A stretch of 64,000 nt of DNA, taken from Gnetum montanum (lineage: Eukaryota > Streptophyta > Gnetopsida > Gnetales > Gnetaceae). The translations under genes were made by a program, and so were the position numbers. Below, one piece after another: positions 1 through 10,755 of this stretch. The notes below the pieces were generated by a model. That model saw nothing but the letters and a program-made list of their open reading frames with translations, was not told the origin of the DNA and did no database searches. Where the stretch lies: positions 124,108-188,107 of the forward strand of contig MNCI01026333.1 in the NCBI GenBank assembly GCA_015680685.1, given 5' to 3'. Each line of letters begins with the position of its first letter. The stretch's first letter is position 1.

Positions 1-1905
1 TTCAAAGGTACGAGTATGACTCATGTTAGAAGTTTGGATAGAGGAGGGTTCGGGTGTAGGTGCAGGAGCTGTTCTTTTTTGACTAGTGGGAGTGACGGGC
101 TGTTTCCCTTTCTACATTGCATTGTTGGGTTGAAATGTCTCTACCACTGCTACAACTGTCGTTTTAGACTTGTCTTTATCTTTCTTCATATGTTGGCTTT
201 TGAAAGTTAGGTAAGCTAGGTCATGACTTTTCTGTGCTACCTCTTCTATGTTTTTGATTTGGACAAACACCTGAATCAAAGTGTGAATGTTCAGATAATA
301 AAGTTTTGACTTAATGAAATCATTCACGGTGCTCTTAAGGATCGTAAGTAAATATGTTTCCAAGATAGGCTTGTGAAGTTCATTAAGGGCAGTGCTCCAT
401 ATTTGGATGAATTTTTGTACGAGCTATAATGGTGTTTATTTTATTTGGATTAGACTATCTAGCATGGCTTCAAGCTTTAGGTTATACTCAAAATGAGTAA
501 CAAATTAATGTAACAAATCTTCTAGAGAGGATATGGAGTTACGTGGTAGGGCTCGGTACCAGTCTAAGGCTTTCCCCGTTAAGGACATGGAAAACACACA
601 CAGGATTACATGAGGCCATGCTTGAAGTAAGAGACACTCTAATTAGAATGTCACTAGGTGAGCATTTCAATCTCCCTCTTCATTATACTTGGTTAGTTGT
701 GGCAATGAAATTCCTTTTGGTAAAGTCAATGGTGACACTAAAGAGCTAATTGGATCATCTTGATAGAAGTCCAACATCTTGACTTCTTTAGTGTTTGCAA
801 TTTTAATATGTTTTACCTCATCAGTTAGTGCTTGCATCATTTTTTTAGCATCTGCCCATTCTTGAGCGCTAGGTGGACGAGCTAGTTGGTTAGATTGTGT
901 GTGTTGATAGTTAAATTGTTGTGTGATTTGTGGGAAAGATGATTGCAGGGTTGTTGATGGTTGTATTTAAGGGAGATTCATAGAGAGGATTGCAATGTGT
1001 GGCATGCTATAGTAAGTAGCTTGATATTTTTGAATGATAGGTATGTGCCACTTCCCGGTTACAAGTTGTGAGGAAACACCCTGAACTTGTTGAGTCAAAG
1101 TAGTGAAGGGTGTTCCTTGGATTTGCACTTGTGGTATGTAATGGATGGATGTAGAAGCAGATATTATGGATGGCATCCCAATTTTTTGGAATCAGAAGAT
1201 TGCTCCCATATTAGCTTGAGAGTGGGATTTTTGGGATTTTCCTTGTGAGAGGGAGGGTAAAGTGGTAACCGAAGGAAAAACAGGGATGCGCATAGTGAAT
1301 GGGGTGTTGGTTGTAGGGACAACAGGAATGGGGGTGGGTGCTTCCTGTTGAGAAATGGGTACTTGAGTGCTTGTAAATGCATGAAGAAGCATAGTCTCTA
1401 CTGTGAAAGTTTGGAATAATGATTTTGTGTAAGTATGAGGACTAAGAGTGTGGTATGAATCATCATATTCAGATTGTGCTGCGAAATCATCTTCCTCATC
1501 TTTGTTTTGAGGCTCTATGGTGGGTTGCCGCAAGGTTTGATTCCTTGCCATGAGGAGCTAGGATATGAGTTCATGGTGGGATTCAAAGAGGGAAATCACA
1601 TCATATGCTGAAGGGGTAAATTTATGGCCTCCCTTATAGATGAGTTCATAATGTCATTTTTCTTCCATTTCTATTCGATCAATGGGCAGATTAGCTTGGA
1701 TCTTTATGCAAATGAAGTTGTATTGTTCCAGGGTGAGAATTGTATGAGTGGGGTCTTTGCCTTGTAATCTAAGTAACTGACGAGTTGGTCCTTGAGGGTT
1801 CATCTCTCCAACAACAACTATGGGTTTAGTTGCGGGCACAAGATTTGAGATTTTAGCATTAAGGTCAGAAACGGGTAATGCTGCTTTGATCTGAGAAGAT
1901 TCCAT
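1..1905 (-). pseudogene. gag: Element A gag polyprotein (Tat-like Ty3/gypsy), partial and decayed
   Basis: Read on the minus strand from an ATG at 1905-1903. Its pieces align in order with the gag of element C: an N-terminal block with NPQGP..LRLQGK and YNFICIKIQA (about 1800-1654), a block with EDDFAAQSEY (about 1551-1430), and a capsid block with NDFIKSKLYYL followed by a lysine-rich KDKDKSKTT stretch (about 340-130). Gag proteins of this kind form the virus-like particle that packages element RNA. The frame is broken by stops and shifts, so it is a relic. The left window edge cuts it off before the zinc knuckle and protease. Confidence 0.85.
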
Positions 1906-1942
1906 GTGTGTAACTTGCTTGACTAGCTGAATGTGTGGAAGC

Positions 1943-2137
1943 AGCATATGCAAGCTGAGCTTTGAGCAAGCTATATGTATGAAAGTTGAGATTGAGCAAG
2001 CTCGGTGTATGCAAGCTGAGCTTAAGCAAGCTATGAATATGCAAGCTGAGCTTGAGCAAGCTGGGTGTATGCAAGCTAAGGTTGAGCAAGCTAGCGTATG
2101 CAAGCTGAGCTTGAGCAAGCTGGGCATATGCAAGCTA
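1943..2137. repeat. 30-bp tandem repeat in the leader of element A
   Basis: About six degenerate units of 30 bp built around GAGCAAGCT and GTATGCAAGCTGAGCTT lie between the gag start and the primer binding site. Because 30 is a multiple of three, the array stays open in frames of both strands and encodes 10-residue repeats; I regard these as by-products rather than genes. The word CAAGCT also recurs in this element's LTR (about 3080-3140 and 3790-3840). Confidence 0.85.
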
Positions 2138-2380
2138 GGTTTTGTAGCGTGTGTACACTGCATTGGATTTTCACAGTGTGTGTACACTGTACTTAATATT
2201 TTTAGCAATAGTTACAGAACTTATGAAATTAGCAGCAACATAAAAATTTTGCAAGGATTTAATTCAATCGTGAATAGATTGGTATGGTCTAAGCAAGCTA
2301 ATATTGTGCTCTACACCTAATCTGCATCATGCATGAAGGGTAACAAAATCAATGTTTTATCAGGATGGAAAACTAGATCG

Positions 2381-2398
2381 GCCCTCCTTCTAGTACCA
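2381..2398 (-). promoter_or_regulatory. Primer binding site of element A
   Basis: On the minus strand it reads TGGTACTAGAAGGAGGGC, 5 bases inside the LTR end. Element C (18854-18871) differs at two positions and element B (14891-14908) at two or three. It is not the common initiator-Met (TGGTATCAGAGC) nor the Asp (TGGCGCCGTTG) site. I cannot assign the tRNA. Confidence 0.8.
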
Positions 2399-2403
2399 AT
2401 TTT

Positions 2404-3949
2404 TGTACCATCCAAAATCGTCGACGTAAGGTTGGAGTAAAACGAACACCGAAAGATCTTTGGAATGATACAGATGACCTTGCCTTCACATGAGGGCAAG
2501 CTAGAAAGAAATGAAGGTAGAGTGCCTTGGATGAAATACATGCAAATGAACCAAGGACTTCCCTAAGTGTAAGCTATGGCTTGTGTGGGGTTATCATAAC
2601 AAACGTAACATGAATATGTAAATGGAGCATAGATGTAACGTAAAAACGGAACAGAATGATGCAAATGTAAACAATGAACCAGAATAATGTAAACAGTGTA
2701 ATGGAAGGAAAAAGATTGTATTTTATTGATTTAGAGAATGAACTGCACCAGTCAAAACACATTTGTGTGTGCAAATGGTAGGTCAAGCGTCAAGCCTCGG
2801 GATGAAGGATGAAGCGTTTGCAGATGCTCAAGTGCTAGGGAATCACGTGCACACGAGCATCCAAGGTTGCCAATCAATGCTCTTTAGGTCCTTCTTGTTG
2901 CAAAATTTCCAACCTTGTTTATGTCAATGAATAGGGTATTTATATATTTTTCTAGGCTCGGGAGTAGGATTTATGAATGAGATCAATGACTGTGGGATGA
3001 GCGAAAAATGGATCACATGATAGGTGTACATAGGCAGACTATGTTTTAGATCGGATGCACTGTATTTTACAATCTATTCTAGCTTGTGCAAGCTAGCTTA
3101 TGCTCATGTACAATCTATAGCTTATGCTCATGTACAGTCTGTAGCGTAAGAGCTTGACCAGCTCAAAATGTAAAAAATTTACAATGACTGATAATGTACA
3201 ACAAGAGCATTTTCCTTTGGCTTCCTTGAAGATTTTAAATCTGCAAACTGACTGCTACTAGAAATTTTTTTGCTCCACCTAGGTTGCCAACGTGCGTTAA
3301 CCTTATCCTAGCATGCCCTTAGCATGCATCTAAAGTTTTTTTTCTTGGTCATGACCAGTGCTCACGCTGGGCTCATGCTGCCAGTGTGACCTTAGCATGA
3401 CCCCAACATGACCTGGGCATGAGCACTAAAAATGGAGTATTTTTAAGCCTAAAATTAGGATTCTAAGGGCTAGGACCTGGAGCAATGATTAGTGGACCTT
3501 GAGGGGGCCTTGTACCCTCGAAGTTAGGCTATTTTAACATTGTTTTGACACTATTTTGAGTCACTCACATTGGACTCACACTCAACTCATGCTGGACTCA
3601 CGTTGCCAGTGTGACCTAGGCATGACCTCAGCATGAGTAGCAAGACTTGTGCAATTTTAACTTGATATCTTGGATTTTGGATGCTTAAACTTGGAGCAAC
3701 CATTAGTGGGTCCCAAGGGGCCTTTATCATTCAAATTAGAACCATTTTGACCTGATTTGGAAGCTATCAAGGTTGGTGACATTGAGGGCAAGCTAGCTTG
3801 ATAGCATGAGCAAGCTGGCTTGAGCAAGATGGCTTGAACAACCTGGGTGTGAGTTCCATGCCTTAGTTAAGTCTTGCCTCCTAAGTGCCTAAAATGGCTT
3901 GAGTCATTCTTGTTTCAAAGTGTTTAAGTTGAATTTTTGTGGTGTTTCA
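2404..3949 (-). repeat. 5' LTR of element A
   Basis: On the minus strand it begins TGAAACACCAC at 3949, closely like the LTR start of element C (TGAAACACCGTG), and ends TACA at 2404, next to the primer site. It carries a TATA-box sequence TATATAAATACC (2937-2946 core) equivalent to CTATAAATACCCC in B and C, and CAAGCTAGCTTG-type palindromes. The start abuts RT coding sequence of element B, so A inserted into B. CACTA at 3950-3954 is the expected target duplication; its partner lies outside the window. Confidence 0.85.
2937..2946 (-). promoter_or_regulatory. TATA box in LTR of element A
   Basis: TATATAAATA on the minus strand sits inside the LTR in a context shared with the LTRs of elements B and C, where TATAAATACCCC is conserved. 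It marks the probable start of the U3-R transcript. Confidence 0.6.
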
Positions 3950-3954
3950 CACTA

Positions 3955-4860
3955 GATCGCATGGGTGATCAGTGACTTCTTTGGACTTGACCGCTATATC
4001 ATCCACGTAGTCGTTTAACGTTTCTAGGATGTAGTCGTTGAAGATGTAAGTCATGGCTCACTGATAGGTTGCACCAGTATTCTTGAGCGCAAAAGGCATC
4101 ATGGTGTAACAAAAGGTACCCCATGGGGTCATCAAGTTTTTTGTTAGCTGATGCTTTGGGTTGATGCAAATTTGGTTGTAGCTGAATAAACCATCCATGA
4201 AGGATAATAGAGCATGACCAATCATAGTGTCGATGAGTTGATCGATGCTTGGAAGTGGGAAATCATCTTTGATCATTGCCTTTTTCAGATCCTAGAAGTC
4301 TATACAGATTCTTATTCCTCCCATTTTCTTAGAAACCACAACAATGTTGGACACCCATTCCGAGTAATCAACTATGCAAATGAAACCAGCTTGGTATAGC
4401 TTGGTGATTTCATCTCTTACAACTAGTGCAATTTCTGGTTTAACCTTACGAGCTTTCTACTTGACTCCCTTCATGCATGGGCCTAGAACAATATTATGCT
4501 ATATCAGCCACAGATCTAAACTTGGCATGTTGTCTAGGACAATGCATGCACGACTTTAGGACCATGCAAAAACTTTGATGTTGTCTTGCAGAATCTTGGC
4601 CACATCTTCGTGTGTCTACGCATCTAGGAGGGAGCTAAGTTTTAACTTTTTTACTTTCCCCTTGCACATGGTCATAGGCATCTTGACGAGAGGGTCCTCC
4701 ATCACATCCCTAACCTCTAAATCTAGGGTTTGGACCAAATGCTCAGGCTAGTGTGGGGATGTTTCTAAGGATGCAATGGTGCTAGCTGTGATTGACCCCT
4801 AGTCGATGAGATCTGGGTTCAATTGTCTTGTGAGGTTTTCATGTGGGCCTGCTAAAGCTA
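3955..4860 (-). pseudogene. pol: Element B reverse transcriptase (Ty3/gypsy, Tat-like), interrupted by element A
   Basis: Read on the minus strand. A linker of pol type (LDLEVRDVMEDP, then DNIKVFAWS) leads into reverse transcriptase: KLYQAGFI, VVSKKMGGIRICIDF, KDDFPLPSIDQLID, LLSFMDG, WGTFCYTMMPFALKN, GATYQ and the catalytic YVDD at about 3995. RT copies element RNA into DNA inside the particle. A few in-frame stops, for example after GATYQ, break it. It ends abruptly at the LTR of element A, so RNase H and integrase of B would lie to the left of the window. The motif spelling fits the Tat/Ogre side of Ty3/gypsy. Confidence 0.88.
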
Positions 4861-5023
4861 AAGGTGTGGAGAGATCGTGATGGATTTCCATTCTTTTCTC
4901 AACCTGCCAAGATGAGATGAAAGCATGGTTACAAGGCACCTATTGGTAGTAATCGTGTATAATGAAAAATTGAAAAGTAATGATGAGATGTAACCAACGA
5001 AGTATAATATAAAGGATTAGAAT
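4861..5023. other. Spacer between RT and repeat array in element B
   Basis: No recognisable gene or LTR edge is visible. The absence of an LTR here supports reading the RT and the antisense gene as parts of one element. Confidence 0.5.
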
Positions 5024-5355
5024 TCTACCAGTTTAAAGTCATGGCAAACCGCTAAGGCATGGATATGTAGAGATGCTAAAGAAAGAAATGTAAAATAGTG
5101 AATGAAAAAACATGAAACTACTAGTTTAACATCATTACAAACTGTAAACGTGTAACAAATTAAAACTGCTAGTTTAAGATCTTTTCAGACTACTAAAGTT
5201 GTTTCTATGCTAAACATGCTAGTTTAATGTTTTTTTGGATTGGTAACTAGAGTGGAACACTATGCTAAGAATTCTAGTTTAAGGTCTTTTTGGACCGCTA
5301 AAGTTACAACTATGTTGGGGTTGCTAGTTTAAGGTCTTTTTGGACCCGTAACTAA
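5024..5355. repeat. Degenerate tandem repeat between antisense gene and RT of element B
   Basis: Six diverged units of roughly 50-60 bp, each starting CTAGTTTAAGGTCTTT or close to it, with a TGGACCG(C)TAA end. The core is related to the array on the other side of the antisense gene (10342-10614) and to the array after gag in element C (23100-23285). Confidence 0.8.
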
Positions 5356-5706
5356 AAAAAATATTTTTTCACTTTTTGAGAAAGCAAATAGTTAGCTTGA
5401 AGCATGTCAAGATCTTTCATCCAAATGTGTCTATTTTAATTGCCAACAGTACTACAATGTCATGGTAGGCATGCTACACTGCATGGAAAACCCTGCATTA
5501 AATGGAGATAGAGTGTGGCAAGTTTTCCCTTTTCACCATTATAGCCATAAATAGGCATTAAACCCTGGTAAGCTTGTTATTCTCACTGTAAGACCACAGA
5601 GCCCATATTTGGAGCACAAAGCAATTTTGGAGCACAGAGCGATTGTGCTAACAACGAGTAAGGTAGTTTCTTTCATAGCAATGGGGAAAAGTTTGCAAGT
5701 AGGACG

Positions 5707-8700
5707 ATGGATGCCAAGAAGGATCGCACTCACTTCGTGCTTGCAAAGGTTGAGGAGGTAAAGAAAATCCTAGGGTGCATGACACAAGTGCATGGCGTAG
5801 CACAAGAGGACACGCCATTGACGTTCTAGGTTGCTATGCTTCCTCTATTTTTTCATGCTTCTGTTATCATTTTTTGTTTTTTGCTTTCATTTTGTAATTT
5901 AGTTTCAGTTATTCATGTTTTCTGTCATCGTGTTGTCATTGTTTTTTCCTTTTCATCATCGCTATTGCCGTTTTGGCTATCGCTGATGCACAAATGCTAC
6001 GCTAACATTGCATGCAAGGTCACCTAAACCACCATCGTTGCAGTTTTCATAACCATGGATGTTTGGATAGTTTAAGTTTCTTGGCTTTTGAACGGCATAG
6101 TGTAGGATCCTTAGGAGGGTTTGGCCATGTGTGATGTGATAGTGCGACACGTGTTTTGTCAGGGCATATTGTTAATCATCTTGTTATGGTTAATCACTCT
6201 GTTGCTATGCTAGGATATTTTCTCTATGGTATCACTTTCATGTTCTTACTACGTGCGAGAAGAGGGTTATGCTACACCATATGCTGAAATGCTAGGTGTT
6301 GCTACATTGTGTGTGCATTGCACTTGGACATCATGCTAACACTTGCTGGTTGTGTTGTGTAGGAAGGGGCTAAGGCCAATTCTGATTATCTTAGAAATTG
6401 CAGGGATTCTATGTTGCATAAACAAACCAGTGGCCCATGCCCCTCCTCCCCATACATGTGTGGGAGAGCAGGGGGTCTGGTTCAGGAAAGGAGCATAGAA
6501 GTTCCTACAATACCTCCTCCAACACTTCAGTGTGATCTTTTGGTCATACCTAGAGGAGGAAAAGGCAGCCATCATAACAGAAGCTCGGCTACCTAGGGAA
6601 AGCTAGGGTATCCGGAGGTTTTTGATGGATGGGGAAATCATTACTAAGTAGGGAGAAGGATCTAGTCAATGCCCCAAAGAGTTGAGGTGTTTAGCTTGGA
6701 TATGGGATATGCCTGATCACAGCTACTACCATCCTTACAACACATTGTTTGTTGTGCGTCATATGGTAACATGCTTCTAAAACCCACCAGGAACCATCTA
6801 CTATGCTGGCGGGTGAGTTTTGCAGCCCTATTCCACTATGTTATGTGATGCTTGCTATATTAGCCAAACACTAATAGTATGTTTTTGTTACTAGGTTCTA
6901 CATTAACAAGGAAGGACTTCACGACAAAACAGGTATGCTGACCATAGCATGGGTAGCCCTGAAAGAGTTCTCTTCTACTGAGAACCTACGTGCAGGTGTG
7001 ATTGGTCAATGTGGTGGTGAATACCACACCTACCCAGACCTATACCCCATTCCATACAACAGATGCAAGGAGTATGGTTGGTTGGATGAGGGATGGACAC
7101 CCTCCAAGCCATTCACCGTTGAACAAGTCCTAGTTTGTCTTCCACCATTCTCATTACCGTATAGACTTGGTAAGCTAAACAGTGGGTGCATACATGCTTA
7201 AGTGCCTTTGAAATCTTTTATTTTTTCCATGTTCTTATGCTAACGTTTCTTGTGAAAACTATTGTAGGGGTGAAAATGTCCCCGAAGGTGACGGTGGTAG
7301 TTGCCAAGAGCCAGGAGAGAAACATCTACTTCAAGTACAGAGAAGTAGATATGAGCCAACATTGAATAAATGGTGCAACTTTAGATTCCTTGGTCTAGAA
7401 TATCCAAAAGGCTAGGCTTATGGACCTATTCCTAGCCTCGAATCCAAGCATTCCTGCCATCGAGATGCTCTCCCTGGTTGACTCCTTTTTCGACAAGGTA
7501 GGCCACTTCCACACGTGCATACAGGGCGTACAGGTGGTCATTGAAATCAATGACCAGCTATTTACAAATATTTTCGGTTTCCTCCTTGATGGCATCCTCA
7601 TAGGGTCAAATTCCAAGAAAGAGTTGAGCCTTCAGAAGAAGGACATCCAAGAGTGGTTAGGGATAGCCAAGGAGTGGAAGTGGCTCCCCATGGAGAAGCT
7701 TAAGCATGACCTACCACGAAGGTTTACCCTATCTTCCCTGCTTGTGCATTCCCTTAGCTACTTTTCCAAGGGAAGGTCTTGGGGATTGAGTAGGCCTACA
7801 TAATGCATAAGGTCATGGAAGAGGCAACTCACTACAACTGGGCCAGGTTTCTACGTAAAGGCTTGCAGACCGAAATCTTGTGGCTCCATAAGAAATTGGA
7901 GTCATGTTCCAATATACATTATGCCTTTTACCTATACTATTTGAAGAGTTTCATGGAGTTTCTAGTGGTTCACGAGAATGGAGCCTCGGTCATGTGAAAT
8001 TGTAACCAGATTTCTAGACCGTGGATCCACCAGATCCTCCAAAACATCCAAGGCCAAGATCCCCCAGAAATAATTGCGTAGTCATTCTTTGTAACGACTA
8101 AGGATCAGGTGGCCTGCAAATTTCATGGCCAAGACAATGTAGGAGAGACACCCCCTGCTGTAGCTAGTAGCATGTCGTAGGGGAAACATCTCATAGCTAA
8201 GATTGTGACTAGTAAGTTGTAGTGGAAGAGGCCTCCTCTAGCTAAGGAAACCCTTTGCATAGAGGAAGAGGAGGGGTGAAGACTACGGCTTAAACTATAG
8301 AGGATGCAACCCTCCATTGGTAAAAATTTTTGTTCATGTTTATTTTTTCACCTACTTTGTTAATGCTTGCTACGTTGTGCTATGCTAGACAGCATAGTGT
8401 AGCGTAACACCTACTTTAAGCTAACCTATTTTGAGCTAATGCAAACATGTTTCTTGGCTGCAAGAAAAAGAAGAGGAAGAAGAAGAAGCTGATGAAGAGG
8501 TGTCAGCCCCTAAGAAAGGGGTAAAAAATAAAGACATAGAGGCCCCAGTCTCTGAATAAAGGGCCCTAGTCAAGAGGAGAGGAGCTCTTGCCACTAAGGA
8601 AGGGGCTCTTATCATTAGGCAAAATCCTCCTACTAAAGAGAGGGGCATTTTTGGAGATGAAGAGGAATCTTCTTTGAATAAAAAAGAGACTGGTCTCTCA

Positions 8701-10164
8701 AAAGGAAATGCACCAGTGCATGAAGAATAATCCCATAAAGACCTGGAAGGGACTTCTGCAAGGCTATTGCCATCATTTTGCATTAGCAAGAATGGAGACC
8801 GTAATTGGATGCTAGTGAGTTTGGCAATGTCTACCTTGTCATAGCCCATTTTAGTCGTTGCTGACATGCTTAGTTGTATGACAAACATCACTGTTCATGT
8901 TGCAGGACCTCCTCTAATTCGTGGGATCATGGGCCAAGATTCTTGATAAGCTTATGTTTATGCAGGGGATCGTCGATGATATGATCCATCATCTTCACCT
9001 AGTGGACCCTGAAGTGGGTAAGTAGTTTTATTAGGTGCTCTCATGTTGCTATGCTAAATTCTTGAGTTTGATAATCTTTCTATGCTAATGAGACTGATAT
9101 GCTCTTTGTGTCATGGTAGCCTCTCGACTCAAATGGGACTGGACACGGCCTTTGAAAGTTGGTGTTGTGCCTACATTCTCACCTGAAGTGACTGAAGTAT
9201 CTCGTTGTGCATACGACAAGGCTTGCAAATGTGCTTTTCACTTAGCTCACTCCTTGTGGAATTATAAGCACGCCAATGAAGACCTGTGAAAATGCAACCA
9301 AAACATTGAACAATAGAAGGCTGACCTGAGCATCGAGATGGAAGATCTCAAGTTGAGAAACGAATTCATCATAGCTCATGACACTAATAATGGGGACTGG
9401 CACATGGATGTGATAGATTACACTAGATTTTGAATAGTCAGACATCAGAACATCAAAGCCACCCATGAAATTATAGAACAGTGGATGAAAATGGACTTTT
9501 TAGCCCAGAAATGTCACGATTGGAAAGATTTTAGCACCAGGGTTCACAAATGGGGGCAATCCTAGAAAAACCATAAACATATGTATAAACTAGAACATGC
9601 CACCTATCGTAAACTATATAGGGACGCTGTTGTGGAGGTTTTTATGTATAAAGCATTGGTAAATGCCATTGACCCTTCTGAGGCCTATGCCAAGTTCAAA
9701 CAGCAAGTAAAGGTTACGGAGTCTCCTAACCGGAAAGTGGACCTTCCCATAGGAGAGACCGGCAACCGCCTCCTTTTCTTTGGGACCACCGAGGTGGACA
9801 ACTGCTGAAAAGGAGAGAGCTGTTGTAGATGCTAAACCAAGCAATAGGCGTTGGGTGGACATCATGACAAAGGAGGTCTAGCGTGGCCTCGAGCTCAGTT
9901 TACATCAGATACCCTTTAATATGGACATAAGTCCATCTTAGGTTGGTTTATTTACACTATATTAATTCTTATGCTTTGTTGTAGCTTGCGTTTGCTGCCC
10001 TAGCTGACCACTTCATTCGTATCATGCAAGTTCTAGTTGAGGGCGTAGGGCCCGCAAAGGGCAGGAATGAAGGGGTGATAGAGGACAACACAGGGAAAGG
10101 TGATGCAAAAGGGGGTGATGCAGAAGTGAATAATGAAGATGATGCAAATAGAGAAAACCCATGA
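5707..10164 (+). pseudogene. Intron-containing accessory gene, antisense to element B
   Basis: Unrecognised protein on the plus strand, opposite to the element's gag and pol. Exons inferred from GT-AG borders that match the copy in element C: 6363-6765, 6895-7169, 7268-8319, 8465-8800, 8906-9017, 9120-9941, 9985-10164. A short ORF at 5707-5829 (MDAKKDRTHFVLAKVEE) may be a first exon. Conserved segments are VEQVLVCLPPFSLPYRLG at the end of the second, a block around LFLASNPSIPAIEMLSLVDS in the third, DKLMFMQGIVDDMI in the fifth, LAQKCHDWKDF with a following coiled-coil-like stretch in the sixth, and an acidic tail in the last. AATAAA at 10243 could serve as poly(A) signal. Several frame breaks (for example near 7801 and in the sixth exon) make it a pseudogene. 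The central block loosely recalls the putative plant transposon proteins; this is uncertain. Confidence 0.75.
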
Positions 10165-10242
10165 TAGCATGGGATTTTGTTTTTTGAAATTTTGAATTTT
10201 TGTAAAATTTTTGCAAACATTGTTCGAAAGACAACAGTTTTG

Positions 10243-10248
10243 AATAAA
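10243..10248 (+). terminator. Possible poly(A) signal of the antisense gene in element B
   Basis: AATAAA lies about 80 bases after the stop codon of the last exon (10162-10164). It is a plausible position, but the motif is common in AT-rich DNA. Confidence 0.4.
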
Positions 10249-10341
10249 GAAAAGAAAATTTTTGGAACAGAAATTGATTTTACGCTAATTTGTGCATTGT
10301 CTACGTGCTAATATTTGTGTAAAATTTTCATGCTTTTATGT

Positions 10342-10614
10342 GATAGTTTTAGGCCATTTTGGGCCTTCGCTAGTTTTAGGCCATTTTGGGCCTCTGCTAG
10401 TTTTAGGCCATTTCGGGCCATTGCTACTTTTAGGCCATTTTAGGCCATTGCTAGTTTTAGGCCATTTCGGGCCATTGCTAGTTTTAAGTCCTTTCAAGCT
10501 ATTGCTAGTTTTAAGCCATTTTAGGCTATAGCGTATCATAGTTTTATGCCATTTCGGGCTCTTCCTAGTTTTATGTCATTTCGTGCTCTTCCTAGTTTTA
10601 GGCCATTTCAGTCC
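10342..10614. repeat. 27-bp tandem repeat between gag-protease and antisense gene of element B
   Basis: About ten units of 27 bp with the consensus GCTAGTTTTAGGCCATTT followed by CGGGCCATT. Each unit holds an imperfect GGCC...GGCC dyad. The length is a multiple of three, so frames on both strands stay open (VLGHFGPLL on plus, GLKWPKTSN on minus); these are unlikely to be genes. The reverse complement of the array in element C (CTAGTTTAAGGCCGTTGCGGGCC) is clearly related. Confidence 0.92.
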
Positions 10615-10755
10615 AAAGAAATGATACATTAACAACTAGAACAATGGCTAACTGGTAACTTACATAGATAGATGGATGCAAAAAAACTAGAGATGGTAAA
10701 TGTGCAAAGGGTGGTGACTGGGTAGGAAGCAACAAGGTTGCTATGCTATGCGTAG

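Noticed and set aside
1931-2320. 129-codon plus-strand ORF with MQAELEQAG repeats
   Set aside because: It is the sense reading of a frame-neutral 30-bp repeat in the leader of element A; no homologous ORF in B or C.
10292-10539. Repeat ORFs VLGHFGPLL (plus) and GLKWPKTSN (minus)
   Set aside because: Both come from the 27-bp array being a multiple of three; not conserved as protein in element C.
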